The notes beneath the pieces were generated by a model, which did not search any database, was not told the origin of the DNA, and saw only the letters and a list, made by a program, of their open reading frames with translations. Source: Polytrichum commune (lineage: Eukaryota; Streptophyta; Polytrichopsida; Polytrichales; Polytrichaceae). Taken from it: a stretch of DNA of 64,000 nt. Where the stretch lies: contig OX485809.1 in NCBI GenBank assembly GCA_950295325.1, forward strand, positions 39,279,081 to 39,343,080, read 5' to 3'. Made by a program: the position numbers and the translations under genes. Positions 33,829 to 46,008 of the stretch are shown here, in pieces. The stretch's first letter is position 1. Each line of letters opens with the position of its first letter.

Positions 33829-36073
33829 ACCCCTGTAGAGCTCAAATTAACTACCTCCACCTATTCCTAGGGTTGACCATATCGTAGTGACTAAGAGTGG
33901 CGTCTGGATTACGATGACTAACCTATCTAATCTCCTTTCCATTTGTCATTTCTATCTTGGTTGTCTTCCTTGTTTATTATTCTCCTTTAGCGGAGTTCCT
34001 TTCCGATAAGACATAGGTAGTGATTAACTTAATAACTATCAAACTATGATTGCCGTGTAACGGAGTCTTCTTCTCTACATGTGTAATACTTCTTGTGCTC
34101 ACTTTCCATTTCTTGGTCAATACTTGAGGAGGCATCCTTGCTTCACTCCTTTGAATTTATTATTTCTCTTAATATATTCAATCCTCTTATGATGTGACCT
34201 TAATTTCTACAACAAATTCCTCATCATATCAGTTGCAGTCTATCTTTAGCACATAATCCAATATAACTCAGTCTTAGTTATATTTAGGCACTGTGTATTT
34301 TTGGTGCAGATTTGATCTTTATCAGTCTTGGTTATAGTAAGGTACAATCTATTTTTAGTTCATATTTGATATATTTACATGTTTTCTATAATTATACATG
34401 TCTATATTTAGACATGGTGGTATAATTTAGTTCCGGTTATAAATAGGCACATTTCTAATATAGCCAATCATTGATATCATGTAATCAAATCAAGAAATCA
34501 ATATAATATGTTCTTTGTTCATAACTCTTCTCATTTATTACACAACACTCACATTATGATTAATTGTCTCCTTAGATATTGTAAGGTGGATAGAATTCAA
34601 GGATACTTAGTGCTAGCTATTTATATAATAAATATACTTATAATAGAAATGACTTTGATAATGAGATTTCTTCAAATTATATTAATCCCAATCAATCTCT
34701 TTTATATTATAAGGATTAAGTGATAGAAAGAATTGAGGAAAGTTGCATGGAGTTTAATTGTTTAGGAAATAGTTGTTCTCATCGATTTCCTCACTTTCTT
34801 TCTTTCTTCTTCTTATAATTACTTTGTCAATCGAGACAATCTCTTCACATATCTAATCTCTCAATTCAATTATTAATGACTCTTGTAATAACCTCTCGAG
34901 TCTTACTCGTTTATTTTTGTAACAACACCTCATATCATATCTTTCATCCAAGGTGTATTTATACTCACTTCATGTGAGCGCCTAATATTATACTTCACAC
35001 AATTGTCTTTCATTACTTTCCAATTTCTCTCGGTTTTCATATGTGTTCCACATATATTTTACTACATAAGCTATTTCTCTTCGACTTAGGTAACTACCTC
35101 ACTTCATGTGAATTTCTAAAATTTTCTTACAACTATCTCATCTCATGTGAGTTGCTATAGAACATCTCAAGTTTCACTCACAAACCTCTCAATTTGACTA
35201 CGTCTAAGCTAAAAATTTGACTATACCTTTATCTTGAACAAGTAAAATGAAGGGTTGAGCTTGAAGCTCTTGTATTCCAAAATGGTAAAGATACAAAGGA
35301 CCTAGCTCTTGTAGCCTATCGTCGTGAATAAGGTAAGGTATGCTAACTCTAATCCTAACTCTATATATTTTGGGAGGAGGCGTATAACATGTGTCCCCCT
35401 CCTATATTACCATACCTCCAATTTTTCTAAGAAGATGAAAATGACTCTTCCGAATAGCCTCGAAGAGAGTATATGTAATCCCCATCTTCTTTTACATTCT
35501 AAATTGTGGTAGATTATAGTCTAGAATCTACATATGTTTTATCTAGGTATGGGAAAATCCCTAAGGCTAACCAAAAAGTCATTTCTTGGCCCTTCTTTTC
35601 TTTCACCTCCGTTTTCCTCTCCTATGTGGCCTAGGCAGTACTTGTCACCATGATGTCCACTAATCCTAAGTGGCTTGCTATGTGGCTTACTAATCTCTTT
35701 AATACTTCCACTAATTTTTACTTGCCTCCCATATAACTAACCAGTCTAAATTGGCTTACTAATTATGGCTATTTAACTTTATGTAGTTCCTAATTTTAAT
35801 TATCTTTACCAATTTGGTAACCGGCTTGTAGGCCCCCCCTTAACCTAACCACATGATCTTCTTATGTGGCGATTATGGTGATGTTTATCTTACATTGTTA
35901 ATCGACACTCGGACTCTTCACTTGATACCCTTGTGGTATTCGGGTTGTTATCCGGCAGGTTGTGTGGCTAAGGTGGTATGATACCCGCCACGGCCGATTG
36001 ATATCCAAGCTTCCTTCTCCATTTTCAATGGTACTCCTCTCTTTGTCATTAAGATTTTGTGGTGAACAACCCC
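33829..36073. mobile_element. Solo LTR-like insertion with ACCCC target duplication
   Basis: The insertion 33834-36068 (2235 bp) begins TGTAGAGCTC and ends GGTGAACA, obeying the TG...CA rule. It is flanked by ACCCC on both sides (33829-33833 and 36069-36073). Comparison with the uninterrupted tandem units (around 31709 and 38139) shows the empty site with one ACCCC, confirming the borders. No coding domain is seen inside, so it is a solo LTR or a non-autonomous LTR element. A diverged relative lies inverted at about 40680-42010. Confidence 0.88.
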
Positions 36074-38187
36074 ATAGAAGCCACACGAAAAATATGACAA
36101 TATCACCGTCATATGTTTGGAGCATCATGGATTGTAAGTCCTTCATGCAAAATTTAGCAATGCATAAAGAAAACCTAGACATGTCAAAAACACTACTTGC
36201 TTTCGATCATTCCATAGCCCCTACTATGGGGTTCTTTACACCATGGACCATGAAGTCGTCCCAAGGCCTTGTAAAATCTTTGATTGGTTGTTGAATGCGT
36301 CCCAAGTTTACACCAAGGAATAAATGTCAAAGTAACCACGAAGTTCGAGGTCCCCAAAAGGCATATTTTAAGGCCTACATTATCCATTGACATAGTCAAA
36401 CAGTTTTTTCTTGCACTGGGAGAGGCAAAAGAGGTTCTCTAATATTAAATACCCTATATTTCTTACAAATTTTTGATAGCCTTTAATTTTTAGCCAAGGG
36501 TGAAGGGTAGGAGGTGCATTGTGAATTGGCATTGTAACAACGGGATTGCATTGTTGTGGTATGGCAAGAAGAAAACACAATAGAAATTGATTACACCAAG
36601 AAGATTGTAATGGAGAATGCAAGTAGAGTGCAACCTTAAAATTTGGACCCTTAAGAAACACATTTGTCCAACATTTGCAGGATAACAAGAGTGTGTATGA
36701 CAAAATTTATGAAAGAATTTCAAACATCAAATATTTTCTCAAATATAACTCTTCGTGGCAACGTTTAAACATAATGAAGTTTAAAGTATCCTTAATGAAG
36801 AAAAACCTATATGGAATATAATTGAGCCTTCATCTTCTTTGATGAAGTAAAAAGTGGTCCATTGCTTTTTGCATCACATACTTACTTTCATCCATCCCAT
36901 TTGAGCCTACATAATATTTAACTTAGGATACTCTTATTCAAGGCAATGTTTAATTTTAAATATAATAAAATTACACATGCTATATTGCATGGTATTTTTT
37001 TATAAGGGGTTTCCAACATTAATTCGGCCCCTATATTTTATATGAAAATCTTCAAAATTTTACCTCAACTGAATATTAAATACCCTATATTTTATCGCAT
37101 GTCGTTTCCAACATACCGCCAATGCCCACTCCCCCTCCAGGGGAAAAATGTAGGGGCCCATGGCAAAGAAATATTGTTATTAATAAAATTTTGATGAAAT
37201 TGATTTTGGGGAAGAGAAGATGAAGACAAGAGATGACAAAAATATGGTCAAACTTGGATTTTTCTCAAAATTGCCCATTTTGGGCTTATATTCTAAAAAA
37301 TCAACACATTCACTTCTTCGTGCATTCTCATTCCTCTTGGTCCACATTCGGTTTACACCTAGTGAGGGGCTCAAAGGCTTTGTAAATTGATTATTTAAGA
37401 AATCGGACCATGAAAGTCGGACCACGGAAAAATGCCATCTTCCATGGTCCAACTTCATGGTATGTTGTGTAAACCGGCCCTAAAGAAACTGGAGATAGAG
37501 GCACACAATATGTAGGCATGTTGCTTCCACCATTGTTGCAAAAAACAAATTTTTGTTGTGTCTTGTTCCTCTCTCTTTGACCAAGCCTTCTTCTTTGATA
37601 CCACCTTCCATTTAACCCAATATTTGGAAGGAAAATGTTTGTGTTGCTTGGCTAGGGAGAATGAACGGCTCCAATGTCTTAGGCCACTTGTGGCGGAGAT
37701 TGATAATCATGACTCATGCTTCATCTTGCAGTTGAGTGGGATTCCCTCAATTGTCTTCTCTTTTCATGCACACACAACACCGGACTTGTTATGCAGTGGC
37801 CCATAGTCCATTTTCAAAATATCTTGGAGCCCTCTCACATAGTTCATAGACACCTCTTGAGATTTTGTACTTGGCATTCAACAAACGTATGCAATGCCAC
37901 TATCATATGAGTTTGCAACATTGTCGGTACATGACTTACCTTAATGTCGGTACACTAATGACCTACCTTAGTCTACTATAGTTTGTTTTCATAGTACATG
38001 GTCCAATCCCCTTGCTCATCAATTTATAGGTATTCGGGTCCCAACTTTTGATTTCTAGAAAATCGTGGATGCTTTGACAAGTAAGCCCGCGTTCTATGAG
38101 GATGAAGAAGGTGCTTTCTTATGGACCTCTTGTGACCCCATAGAGGCCACATGAAAACTATAAAAAAATTGACAATATCACCATCAT

Positions 38188-38517
38188 ATGTTTAGAGTAT
38201 CATGGGATGTGGGTCCTTCATTGCAAAATTTAGCAACGTATAAAGAAGATCTAGACATGTCAAAAACATTACTTGCATTTGATCATTCCATGAGCCCTAC
38301 TAAGGGGTTCTTTACACTATGGACCATGAAGTCGTCCCAAGGCCCTGTAAAATTCTTGATGGTTGTTGAACTCGTCCTGGATTTACACCAAGGAAAAAAT
38401 GTCAAAGTGACCATGGAGTTCGAGATCCCCAAAAGGCATATTTTAAGGCCTACATTATTCATTGACATGGTCCAACAGCTTTTTGCACTGGGAGAGGCAA
38501 AAGAGGTGCTGTAATAT
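38188..38517 (+). pseudogene. Conserved ORF fragment of the tandem unit, unknown
   Basis: The third unit holds a 108-codon frame (motifs EDLDMSKTLLAFDHS, MKSSQG and KRHILRPTLFIDMVQQLF) ending at TAA 38515-38517. The same reading frame is recognisable in the first two units (about 31780-31950 and 36110-36294), where both share a one-base insertion that cuts it short. Conservation of phrasing in three copies suggests the last exon of a former gene, but I do not recognise the protein. Confidence 0.4.
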
Positions 38518-38859
38518 TTACAAAAAATAAAAACCCCGAGGGGGGGGAAAACTCATAGTAATTTTTTGGAGACACGTGCGATAACCATTTATTTTCAAGA
38601 GGGGTATTTTCTTTGGGAATTAGAATATTAGGAGTCTTTATAGTAGAAAAAAAATCTACCAAAGTCAAAATTTTAATACCTTATTGATAATTAGAAATCT
38701 AGAATGCATTCAATATTAAATACCCTATATTTAACAACGGGATTGCATTGTTGTGGTATGGCAAGAAGAAAACACAATAGAAATTGATTACACCAACAAC
38801 ATTATAATGGAGAATGCAAGTAGAGTGCAACCTTAAAATTTGCTTTGTTGGGGTGGGAT

Positions 38860-40240
38860 TTATACTCTTCTTCAAATCCTAGAACCATCACCTCCTCCTG
38901 CAGCAGTTGAATATTGTTCTCCGATTGGACCTGTAATGCCATGGGCATCATCTTCCCTCACGAGGATTGAAATCATTGACTATAGTGTGTTGGGGGCCTA
39001 TGATAAAGTAAGTTGAAAACATTGCTTGCACACATTGCATCCATCTCGCCGTCTTGCAAAGATGTTGGTGGCCAATAAAGCCTTTGGATGCGTGGTGTTA
39101 AACATGTTGGTGAAGTTCCACGTTAAGCTGAACGCCTTGTACTAGGGTACCAACATCACACAAAAAATTGTTGCCAGAGAACAAATTGGGTTCTTGTATG
39201 CCTTATGCTTCAAAAAGAATCTCTAGTAGCAAGTTGCACACTCTGCTAGACTCTGAAATGAACTGGTAACTATAGGCCAGTTATACTCCAAGTTGTCAAT
39301 TGTCTCAATTAGAGACCATTTGTAACATGTCATATACGAACAAAACCTTGGGTCCATGGTAACTGCTAAAGGTAGAAGTGAACTCCAACCCTTTGATATT
39401 CTCGCATACACCATGTCATGTGATTTTTCCTTCTCTATTGAGATCACTTGTGAAGGTCCCACATCTCTAAACAACCGATTGACCGCTTCCCACATAGGTA
39501 GAGGTTGTTTGCTTGGATGATTGAATATGGCTTCATAGTTACTCAAAAACTTTAGATCTACCAATTGTAGATCATGTCTCTCTGTTGAGCACAATAGTCT
39601 AAACGCATGGTTAGGATTAGGCAATAGAAATGATTTTGAGCAACTAGGTTAAGAGGTGGTTGCATGTGTGCTTTGAACTACTGCACATACCTCTCCAACA
39701 TGTCCATAGTTTGCTCATACTTCAACAAGTACTGACCAGGTCCTAAATCATCTACCTTGGTCAAAACTTGCCTCTCCAAGCTAGCATCCATCGCGGTCTT
39801 CACATACTTGTTTAACCCCATTCTTCCTAACCTTTGCTTCATATTTGCTTTCCACACCTCTAGGACAGACTTCAGAACAATAGGCAATGTTGTAGCTATA
39901 GCCTGGGTAAATTCTTTCATCTTCGGTATCTTAGGAACCAACTGTGTTGTGTGCTCAACCATAGTGTTTTTTTTTCCTCTGTCAGTGGAGTTCCAGATTG
40001 TTGTACTACAAAAATACTCTGGCTCCAGTATCCCCCACTATAGTCAAAGTCTTCAAGAGCCCTCATACTACTAGTTCTCCCCTTACTATAGTTTCCACCA
40101 ATAAATTTTCATACTCCTCCTTTGACACTTCATCCTTTGAAAAAAAATTGCCCTTAGCTTTTAACTTATCAGAAGGTTGAATGCTATGAACATGGTATCT
40201 TTTTTACGCTCATAGATATGGTGAAGCTCAGAAGAAAAAA
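38860..40240. other. Interval with unassigned minus-strand frames
   Basis: Two minus-strand frames (39962-39678, 94 codons, and 39624-39223, 133 codons) have protein-like composition and could be exons of one decayed gene. I recognise no family, and no splice pair is convincing. Confidence 0.3.
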
Positions 40241-40419
40241 AATGGTGAAGATTTCATTAAGGACCATAACTTGTTAAGATCCATTCATTTAGGAACTTGA
40301 AATCAAATTAGATAATGAAGTCGGATGAGTCCAAGCAAAGGAGAAGGAGAAAAAGACCCAACAAACAAGGCATCAAAGGAAAGGCAACAACAAATTAGTC
40401 GTAGCAACAATAGCGGATT

Positions 40420-40448
40420 AACAACAACAACAACAACAACAACAACAA
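40420..40448. repeat. (AAC)n microsatellite
   Basis: About nine uninterrupted AAC triplets. Confidence 0.95.
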
Positions 40449-40679
40449 ATTAGGCAGCAGCAGTTTTGACAACCAAAGGAGGGGCAGCGCACCGCTAGCT
40501 AGTAGGATAAAGCAACAAGAGAACCTGAAGGTATCAACCTGAGAAACCAAGAAGGCAACAGTTGAGGAGTTGAGAATATTGTATCAGGGTGTCCCGAGGG
40601 TATTAGCCGAGGCAGCCACATGGGGGCCCGAGGGTATCAACCAGGGCAGCAACAAGGATTCTGGAGGGTATCAATCCAA

Positions 40680-42010
40680 AGGTTGTAGGCTCATATCATC
40701 AAACTAATAAGCCAATGGCCATTTGACTAGTAAACCACAAATCAATTAGCGAGCTACTTGAGATTGATGACCGCATCCACTATTAGTAAATCACTTAAGA
40801 TTAGTGAGCTAAGGCTACAATTAGTGAGCTTCTAAGATTAGGATTAGTGGGCTCCATGGTGAGTCATACCCACCTAGGACACATAGGTAAGGAAGAAGGA
40901 GGTGGAAGTAAAAGGAGGCCAAGAAATTACTTCTTGGTTAGCCTTAGGAATTTCCCCATACCTAGATGATACATAGGGAGATTCTAGAGCACAATTTACC
41001 ACATTTTGATTATAAAAGAAGATGGGGATCATATGGGCTCTCTCTGAGGATGTCCGGAAGTGCTATCCTCTTCTTCTTAGGAAAATAAGAGATATAGTAA
41101 TATAAGAGGGGGGTACATGTTAGGCGTTTTCTTCCACTACATATAGAGCTAGGATTAGAATTAGCATACCTTATTCACGACGATAGGCTACACGAGACCT
41201 AGGTCCTTTGTATCTTCATCATTTCGGAATACAAGAATGACAACCTTAACCTTCTTCTTAGTTATTCAAGGTAAAGGCAAAGTAATTGATGGCATAGACA
41301 TCATCAAGTTGATTGTGTTTAAGAGAATTGCATGGAAATTCACATGAGGTGAGATAAACATAAGAGTTAGGAATTGAGTCTGATGAGGGAATTCTAAAGA
41401 ACTTACAAGAAGTGAGAAATTATAAGTGTTGAAAGGCAATTGTGTAAGTGTTGAGAGATTATAGAAGCTAACATGAGGTGAGAATAATTGCATTACAAAG
41501 TTGATGAGTTGAGTTTGGATACTTTAGAAAAATTGAGGAGATTAATGGGAGAATGAGGAGATTAAGATTATCATAATAAGAACATATGAGGTTGCATGGA
41601 AGGACGTTGATAATTGAATACATGTATCTTCCAAATCAATGTCGCTATGAGTCTAAGAGTTGTCAAGTTCTTATTATGAACCAAATCATCATTATTCCTT
41701 GCGTATCTATTTCATTCCACTAACATTCCTTACATTATAATGGTTCTTGAACATACGGTATCTAAGATTCATAATTGATCAATTGCCTAAAGAAATTAAA
41801 TATAATGAGTGAAATGAATATAAAAAGTATTATGATGTGATTTTATTATGATGAAATTGAGTATATAATTGTATTGACAAAGTTGCCATTGTATTATTTT
41901 GGTTCTAAAAATAAAACGAGGATTTTATAGATGCACTAAAAATAGATTGTAATGTATTTATAACTAGGAGTGAGATATAATAACTTTATCAAAAATAGAT
42001 TGAAATTTTT
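40680..42010 (-). repeat. Diverged inverted relative of the 33834-36068 LTR
   Basis: Read on the minus strand, it matches the solo LTR in order: GATACAAAGGACCTAG, GTAGCCTATCGTCGTGAATA, TCTAGAATCT and CTAAGGCTAACCAA (about 35290-35580). Similarity fades toward 42010, where only short blocks such as ACAATCTATTTTTAGT remain. Ends and target duplication are not visible, so it is an older copy. Repeats with the core CCGAGGGTATCAACC lie just outside at about 40530-40670. Confidence 0.7.
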
Positions 42011-42429
42011 ATAGCCAAACTGCCATACATTGAGGGATGTTCTAAAATAGACTGTGACACATATGTTTTACGATTCTAAAATACTAAATGTCAAGGAAAC
42101 CATCTCATAAGGGAGATTGGAAATTAAGAGAAAATAAGTAAGAACATTGTATTCGTTAATTCGAAAACTTTGGAAAGTCTCAAAATAAAATACGCCCATA
42201 ATTTGGGATGCCAATATTGTAAGCATACGGAACATTGGGAACATCGGGAACATGACGGTTTAGGAATTTGCACGCGAAGAATATTCACATTATTAAAACT
42301 AGCAAGTCTTTAAATCATAATCAAAACATGAACTACACGTCGAAAATAACAATTGAATCCCCAAAAAAATGCTTTTATGTCATTATGAGTTTTGGGTGCG
42401 CATCCCATATATAAGGGTCTTATAGAATT

Positions 42430-44817
42430 GGATGTGTCGTAGCACGGTGGGGACGTATTCATTAAATTAACCTGATAAACGCGTAAAACGTCACAGCCGC
42501 GCCAAGTTCGTTCCCACGAAGAACCTGCGGTCGTTCACAACACAGAGGGAGGAAATCTTTCACTAACACACACACAAGAAACACCAAAAACTAAGATAAC
42601 ACAAATCGGATTAAGAAATCCGGGATATTACGGAAATTATAGCACGGAAATTTCCGCCTCCTCGGTAGTGGACCGAGGTAGGGAATACAACACAAAGTAT
42701 GAACAAGCTCCCACCCTAGAGTAGTAACAACAATAGACTCAGCGTCCCGAATCCATAGTATAAGAACTATATACACTCCATTCTAAGATTCCTTATTACG
42801 GGTCATGACTTCCGGGATAAGGTTTCTGCGATAGAGGTAGCGGATCTGACATGTATTTCCACTATCCGCTAGATTTTTGACCATGTCATAAGGACAATAA
42901 TTCTAGTGTTTTAGGCTAGAATGCTCAGAGAGACTTGGTAATTGTTCATCAAGATCTCGCCCTTTGGGTTGGTTTCTCCGGGTTGTCTCCCTATCTCCAC
43001 TTCCTCCTCCTAACTACTACTCCCTTAGACTGGTGTTATGATGGGGGCAACCCTCCCTTGGGAAGGTGTCCCACTCAGGTATCCGACACGTGCCACCCCC
43101 TTTGACGGGGGGAAATGTGGAGGAAGTTTTGGGTCTACAAAACCAGGCTGATCCGCTTTCCGTGATGGCACAGTTTCCACTATACCACACGCGGAAACCG
43201 AATCCTCCCTCGAGAAAGGTGGAAATGCAACATCTGCGCTCCTATCCTCAATGGGTAGCTTGTGCTGTTCCACCGGTTACACAGGATAAGACCCAGGGTA
43301 GGTGCATGAGTGTTCTAGACCAGTCCGTTACTGTTGATCGGTATGATCCACCTCCAGGTCACGGCAAGCGGAAGGCGTAAACCAAAACTCTCCCCCTACT
43401 ATTGGACAGGTCTATCCACTGCTGCTCATTGTCGGTCCCTAGTTGGACGGAATAAGTGGGAGAGAACCTACCGTGTGCGCGGAACTCCCCTTGCCCAACA
43501 ACCCCACGGTGGGGTTCTTTCCCCTTGCTCGTCCAATCATTTCCGCCTTTCCGTGCTTAAGATTCCTCCGCCCATCACTTGCTCATATAGGGGCGTTTTA
43601 ACCACACGCACCTCGGGGTATTACTGACCCCTTGTCCTATCACGGAATACTAACCTAACGAACCTACACAGTGATAGGGAATGGCGGAAAACTCGGAAAC
43701 CTCAAGTACGAAAAGGAGAGACCACTTGCATTACACATGGACTTAAGATTCAACTCAAACCGAAGGTGGAGTAAAGCATAAGGTCTGAATTGAACAAAAG
43801 AACATTTGCATTGCAAAATGATGAGGAAAACACCGAAGTGCTCCCTCTTAAACCAAACTAACACCCACATGCCATGGTTTCCATGCTGGAAATCGCGGGC
43901 CACGTGGCAGTCCTGACAATCCACCTCATTGAGAGGTCAGAATCTAAACAAAGAAAATGACAAAGCACACAATTCGGGGCCAACTAACTACTTGCCCAAA
44001 ACAACCCAAAATAGAATCCTAACTAAAAACTACTCCCTATTCTTCCGCTTCTTCAGCTTGGCTTCCTTCTTATTCTGCTTCCGCTCCTCGCGGCGGTCCA
44101 CTATATCCGTTGCCAAAGATGGAGCATGTGGTGGTGGAACTGACACCTCGTGTCCATCGGGTCCGGGAATCACTCCCACATGGTCCACCGTCTCCACAAC
44201 GTCCGGTGCCAGTGGTGCGGACAGTTGGTTGTCCGGCGGAAATCCCGGAGCAAGAATTGCAAGTGGCGGCGGATCCCGGGCAACCACTTGGAAGTCCGTG
44301 GCAAGGCTCGGTGTTGTCACCTTGGCCACGTGACAATCACCCAGGGTTTCCTCCCCAACGGTGGAGAAAACCGAGTTGGCATTGAGAACCACCACCTCAG
44401 TGGCGGAAACCGGCGGTGTCGTGAGCGCCGTGATCGCCGTGATGTCTTCCACTTGGTCCACTTCTTCTCCATGTTGGTTTCCACCTTCTACCGCGGTACC
44501 CTGAATTTCCACCACATCCTCTTCTTTCAGTCTGCCGCTTTCCTCTCGCAAGCGCTCCGCTTTCTCCACCTCGCCGAAGTTTCCTCTTTTTCCTCTTTCC
44601 CCCATTTCCACTACCTGAAGTGGGATTTCTAATATAACTTAATTTGGGGTTTTAACTACTTTAAGGATTTTTATTTTTCTTCTCCCTCTTGAAGAACTAA
44701 CCTACATAATGCCTACCACTTACTCTACCTATCCTACTTTCCTACGTCCGTACTACTCTTTTAACTTAACAAGACGATTAATTGATAAATCCGGAAAATC
44801 CGGGCCACGACAGGATG
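42430..44817. mobile_element. Solo LTR-like element with GGATG target duplication
   Basis: The element 42435-44812 (2378 bp) begins TGTCGTAGCACGG and ends CCGGGCCACGACA, near-symmetrical TG...CA ends. It is flanked by GGATG at 42430-42434 and 44813-44817. The minus-strand start TGTCGTGGCCCGG resembles common gypsy LTR starts. No polymerase domains occur inside, so it is a solo LTR or a short non-autonomous element. It contains one 193-codon minus-strand frame. Confidence 0.8.
44030..44611 (-). CDS. 193-residue ORF inside the 42.4-44.8-kb element, unknown
   Basis: Starts MEMGERGKRG and ends in a Lys-rich tail (KKEAKLKKRKNRE). The middle is Pro/Val-rich without domain motifs. The frame lies close to one end of the LTR-like element and ends inside it. 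It may be a chance frame, or the start of a transcript-encoded protein of the element. A partial relative of its GDCHVA segment is read at about 43880-43920 (DCHVARDFQ). Confidence 0.3.
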   Translation of the reverse strand: MEMGERGKRGNFGEVEKAERLREESGRLKEEDVVEIQGTAVEGGNQHGEEVDQVEDITAITALTTPPVSATEVVVLNANSVFSTVGEETLGDCHVAKVTTPSLATDFQVVARDPPPLAILAPGFPPDNQLSAPLAPDVVETVDHVGVIPGPDGHEVSVPPPHAPSLATDIVDRREERKQNKKEAKLKKRKNRE

Positions 44818-45294
44818 GCACATCTCAAATGTATGTATAAATTTGAATATAGCTACAATAAAACCAAGTCTATAAAGTGCCCCTATTTTTTGCCATTAAT
44901 TCCAACCTACATTATGTTTCTCCGTCTCCATCTTCCGCTTCATATCCATTATCGGTGTGATTTTCCGTAGCTATAATACGTACCAAGTTGTCTTTGGTAA
45001 AACCTATATGTTTTTGGGGAATGTTCATTGTTTCCGATTTGGAACCCTTGCGCGGCTTCCAAGCACAAAGTATGGTATCCATATTTATCCAAACCAATCC
45101 GTATGTTGAGTCCATTGTTCACTTGAAACTCTTTTTAGTGTCCCAACCTAAATAGGTGTTGAGGACGTTTTGGTCTTTGATGCTTGGACAACAATTTGAT
45201 GAAAGTTGGGGCTAGTTCGAATATAATTGGGTAAGTCAATGCTTTCACCAACGAAATTGGCTTGGGGTGCTCTTCATATCCTGCTCGTATGAGG
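44818..45294. other. Short interval between two LTR elements
   Basis: No gene seen. This is the original left flank into which gypsy copy B inserted; it continues at 56667. Confidence 0.5.
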
Positions 45295-46000
45295 ACCATT
45301 GTGAGCCCAAAAGGGTGCCCACATTTAGTCTTAGACCCTTGAAACGTTAGTTGATGCACTTTGAAGTAGCATGTTACTTCACAAAAATATAAAAAGAGTG
45401 AAATGTTAGTTTTAGAAGTACCATGTTGTAAGAGGCTAGGATGTGAGTTGTTATTGTGTTTTTACCTTCGGAAGGATTTGAGTGAATGAGGATAGGTAAG
45501 GAGAACTTGGATTGAGTAGTTAGTGAGTAGGCTAGTACAAATGGATGGAGACAACCAAAGTGACTCAAGAGGCAAGTGCATTCGAATTGGGATGAATGGA
45601 GGATCACATGGAGCGCACAAGTGGACCACCTCATCATGGCCACTTAATGGGGAAGGCCCAAGGAAGAATGCAAGGTGGAGGATAAGCAAATTCTCAAAGC
45701 ACCAATCAAATCACGAGTTAAGCATCGTGGTTTGAATTAAGTGGTGAGCGACGATTTGGAAAAGTAAGGGGAGAAAGTTATGGCGGCGGAAAGCGAAGGA
45801 GGCTAAGTTTGGGTTGAAGCATCCCAAGTTTGGTAAAGTGTGGTAGGTAGGAAGCCAAGGCTAGTTAAATGTTCGAATTAGGATCCTTGTTGATCATTTG
45901 AGGGAGGAAGGCTTAGAAGATAGGATTGGCGCCTACTAAGTAGGAGGAAATCTCAAGGGCTTATCGTGAGCCTTGAGGGTGCTCACCCCCTCAAGCTTAC

Positions 46001-46008
46001 TATATAAT
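46001..46008 (+). promoter_or_regulatory. TATA box of gypsy LTR promoter
   Basis: TATATAAT, conserved at 55456-55463 in the 3' LTR and 8442-8449 (minus) in copy A; it directly follows a GCTCACCCCCTCAAGC block. Confidence 0.6.

Larger units (their letters stand above)
31589..38520. repeat. Tandem array of about 2.1-kb units next to the lectin promoter
   Basis: Each unit starts with a segment of about 120 bp (ATTTATAGGC...CTTGTGACCCC) at 31589, 33715 and 38021, followed by about 1.9 kb (about 31704-33714, 36069-38020, and a truncated third copy 38139-38520). By eye the units are around 95% identical. A 2235-bp LTR-like insertion splits the second unit. A further fragment of the unit (matching about 32190-32300) lies at about 38730-38840. 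Unequal crossing-over upstream of the lectin gene explains the array. Confidence 0.85.

Noticed and set aside
43025-43627. Short frames in the 42.4-44.8-kb element
   Set aside because: Overlapping frames on both strands without motif; treated as noncoding LTR-like sequence.
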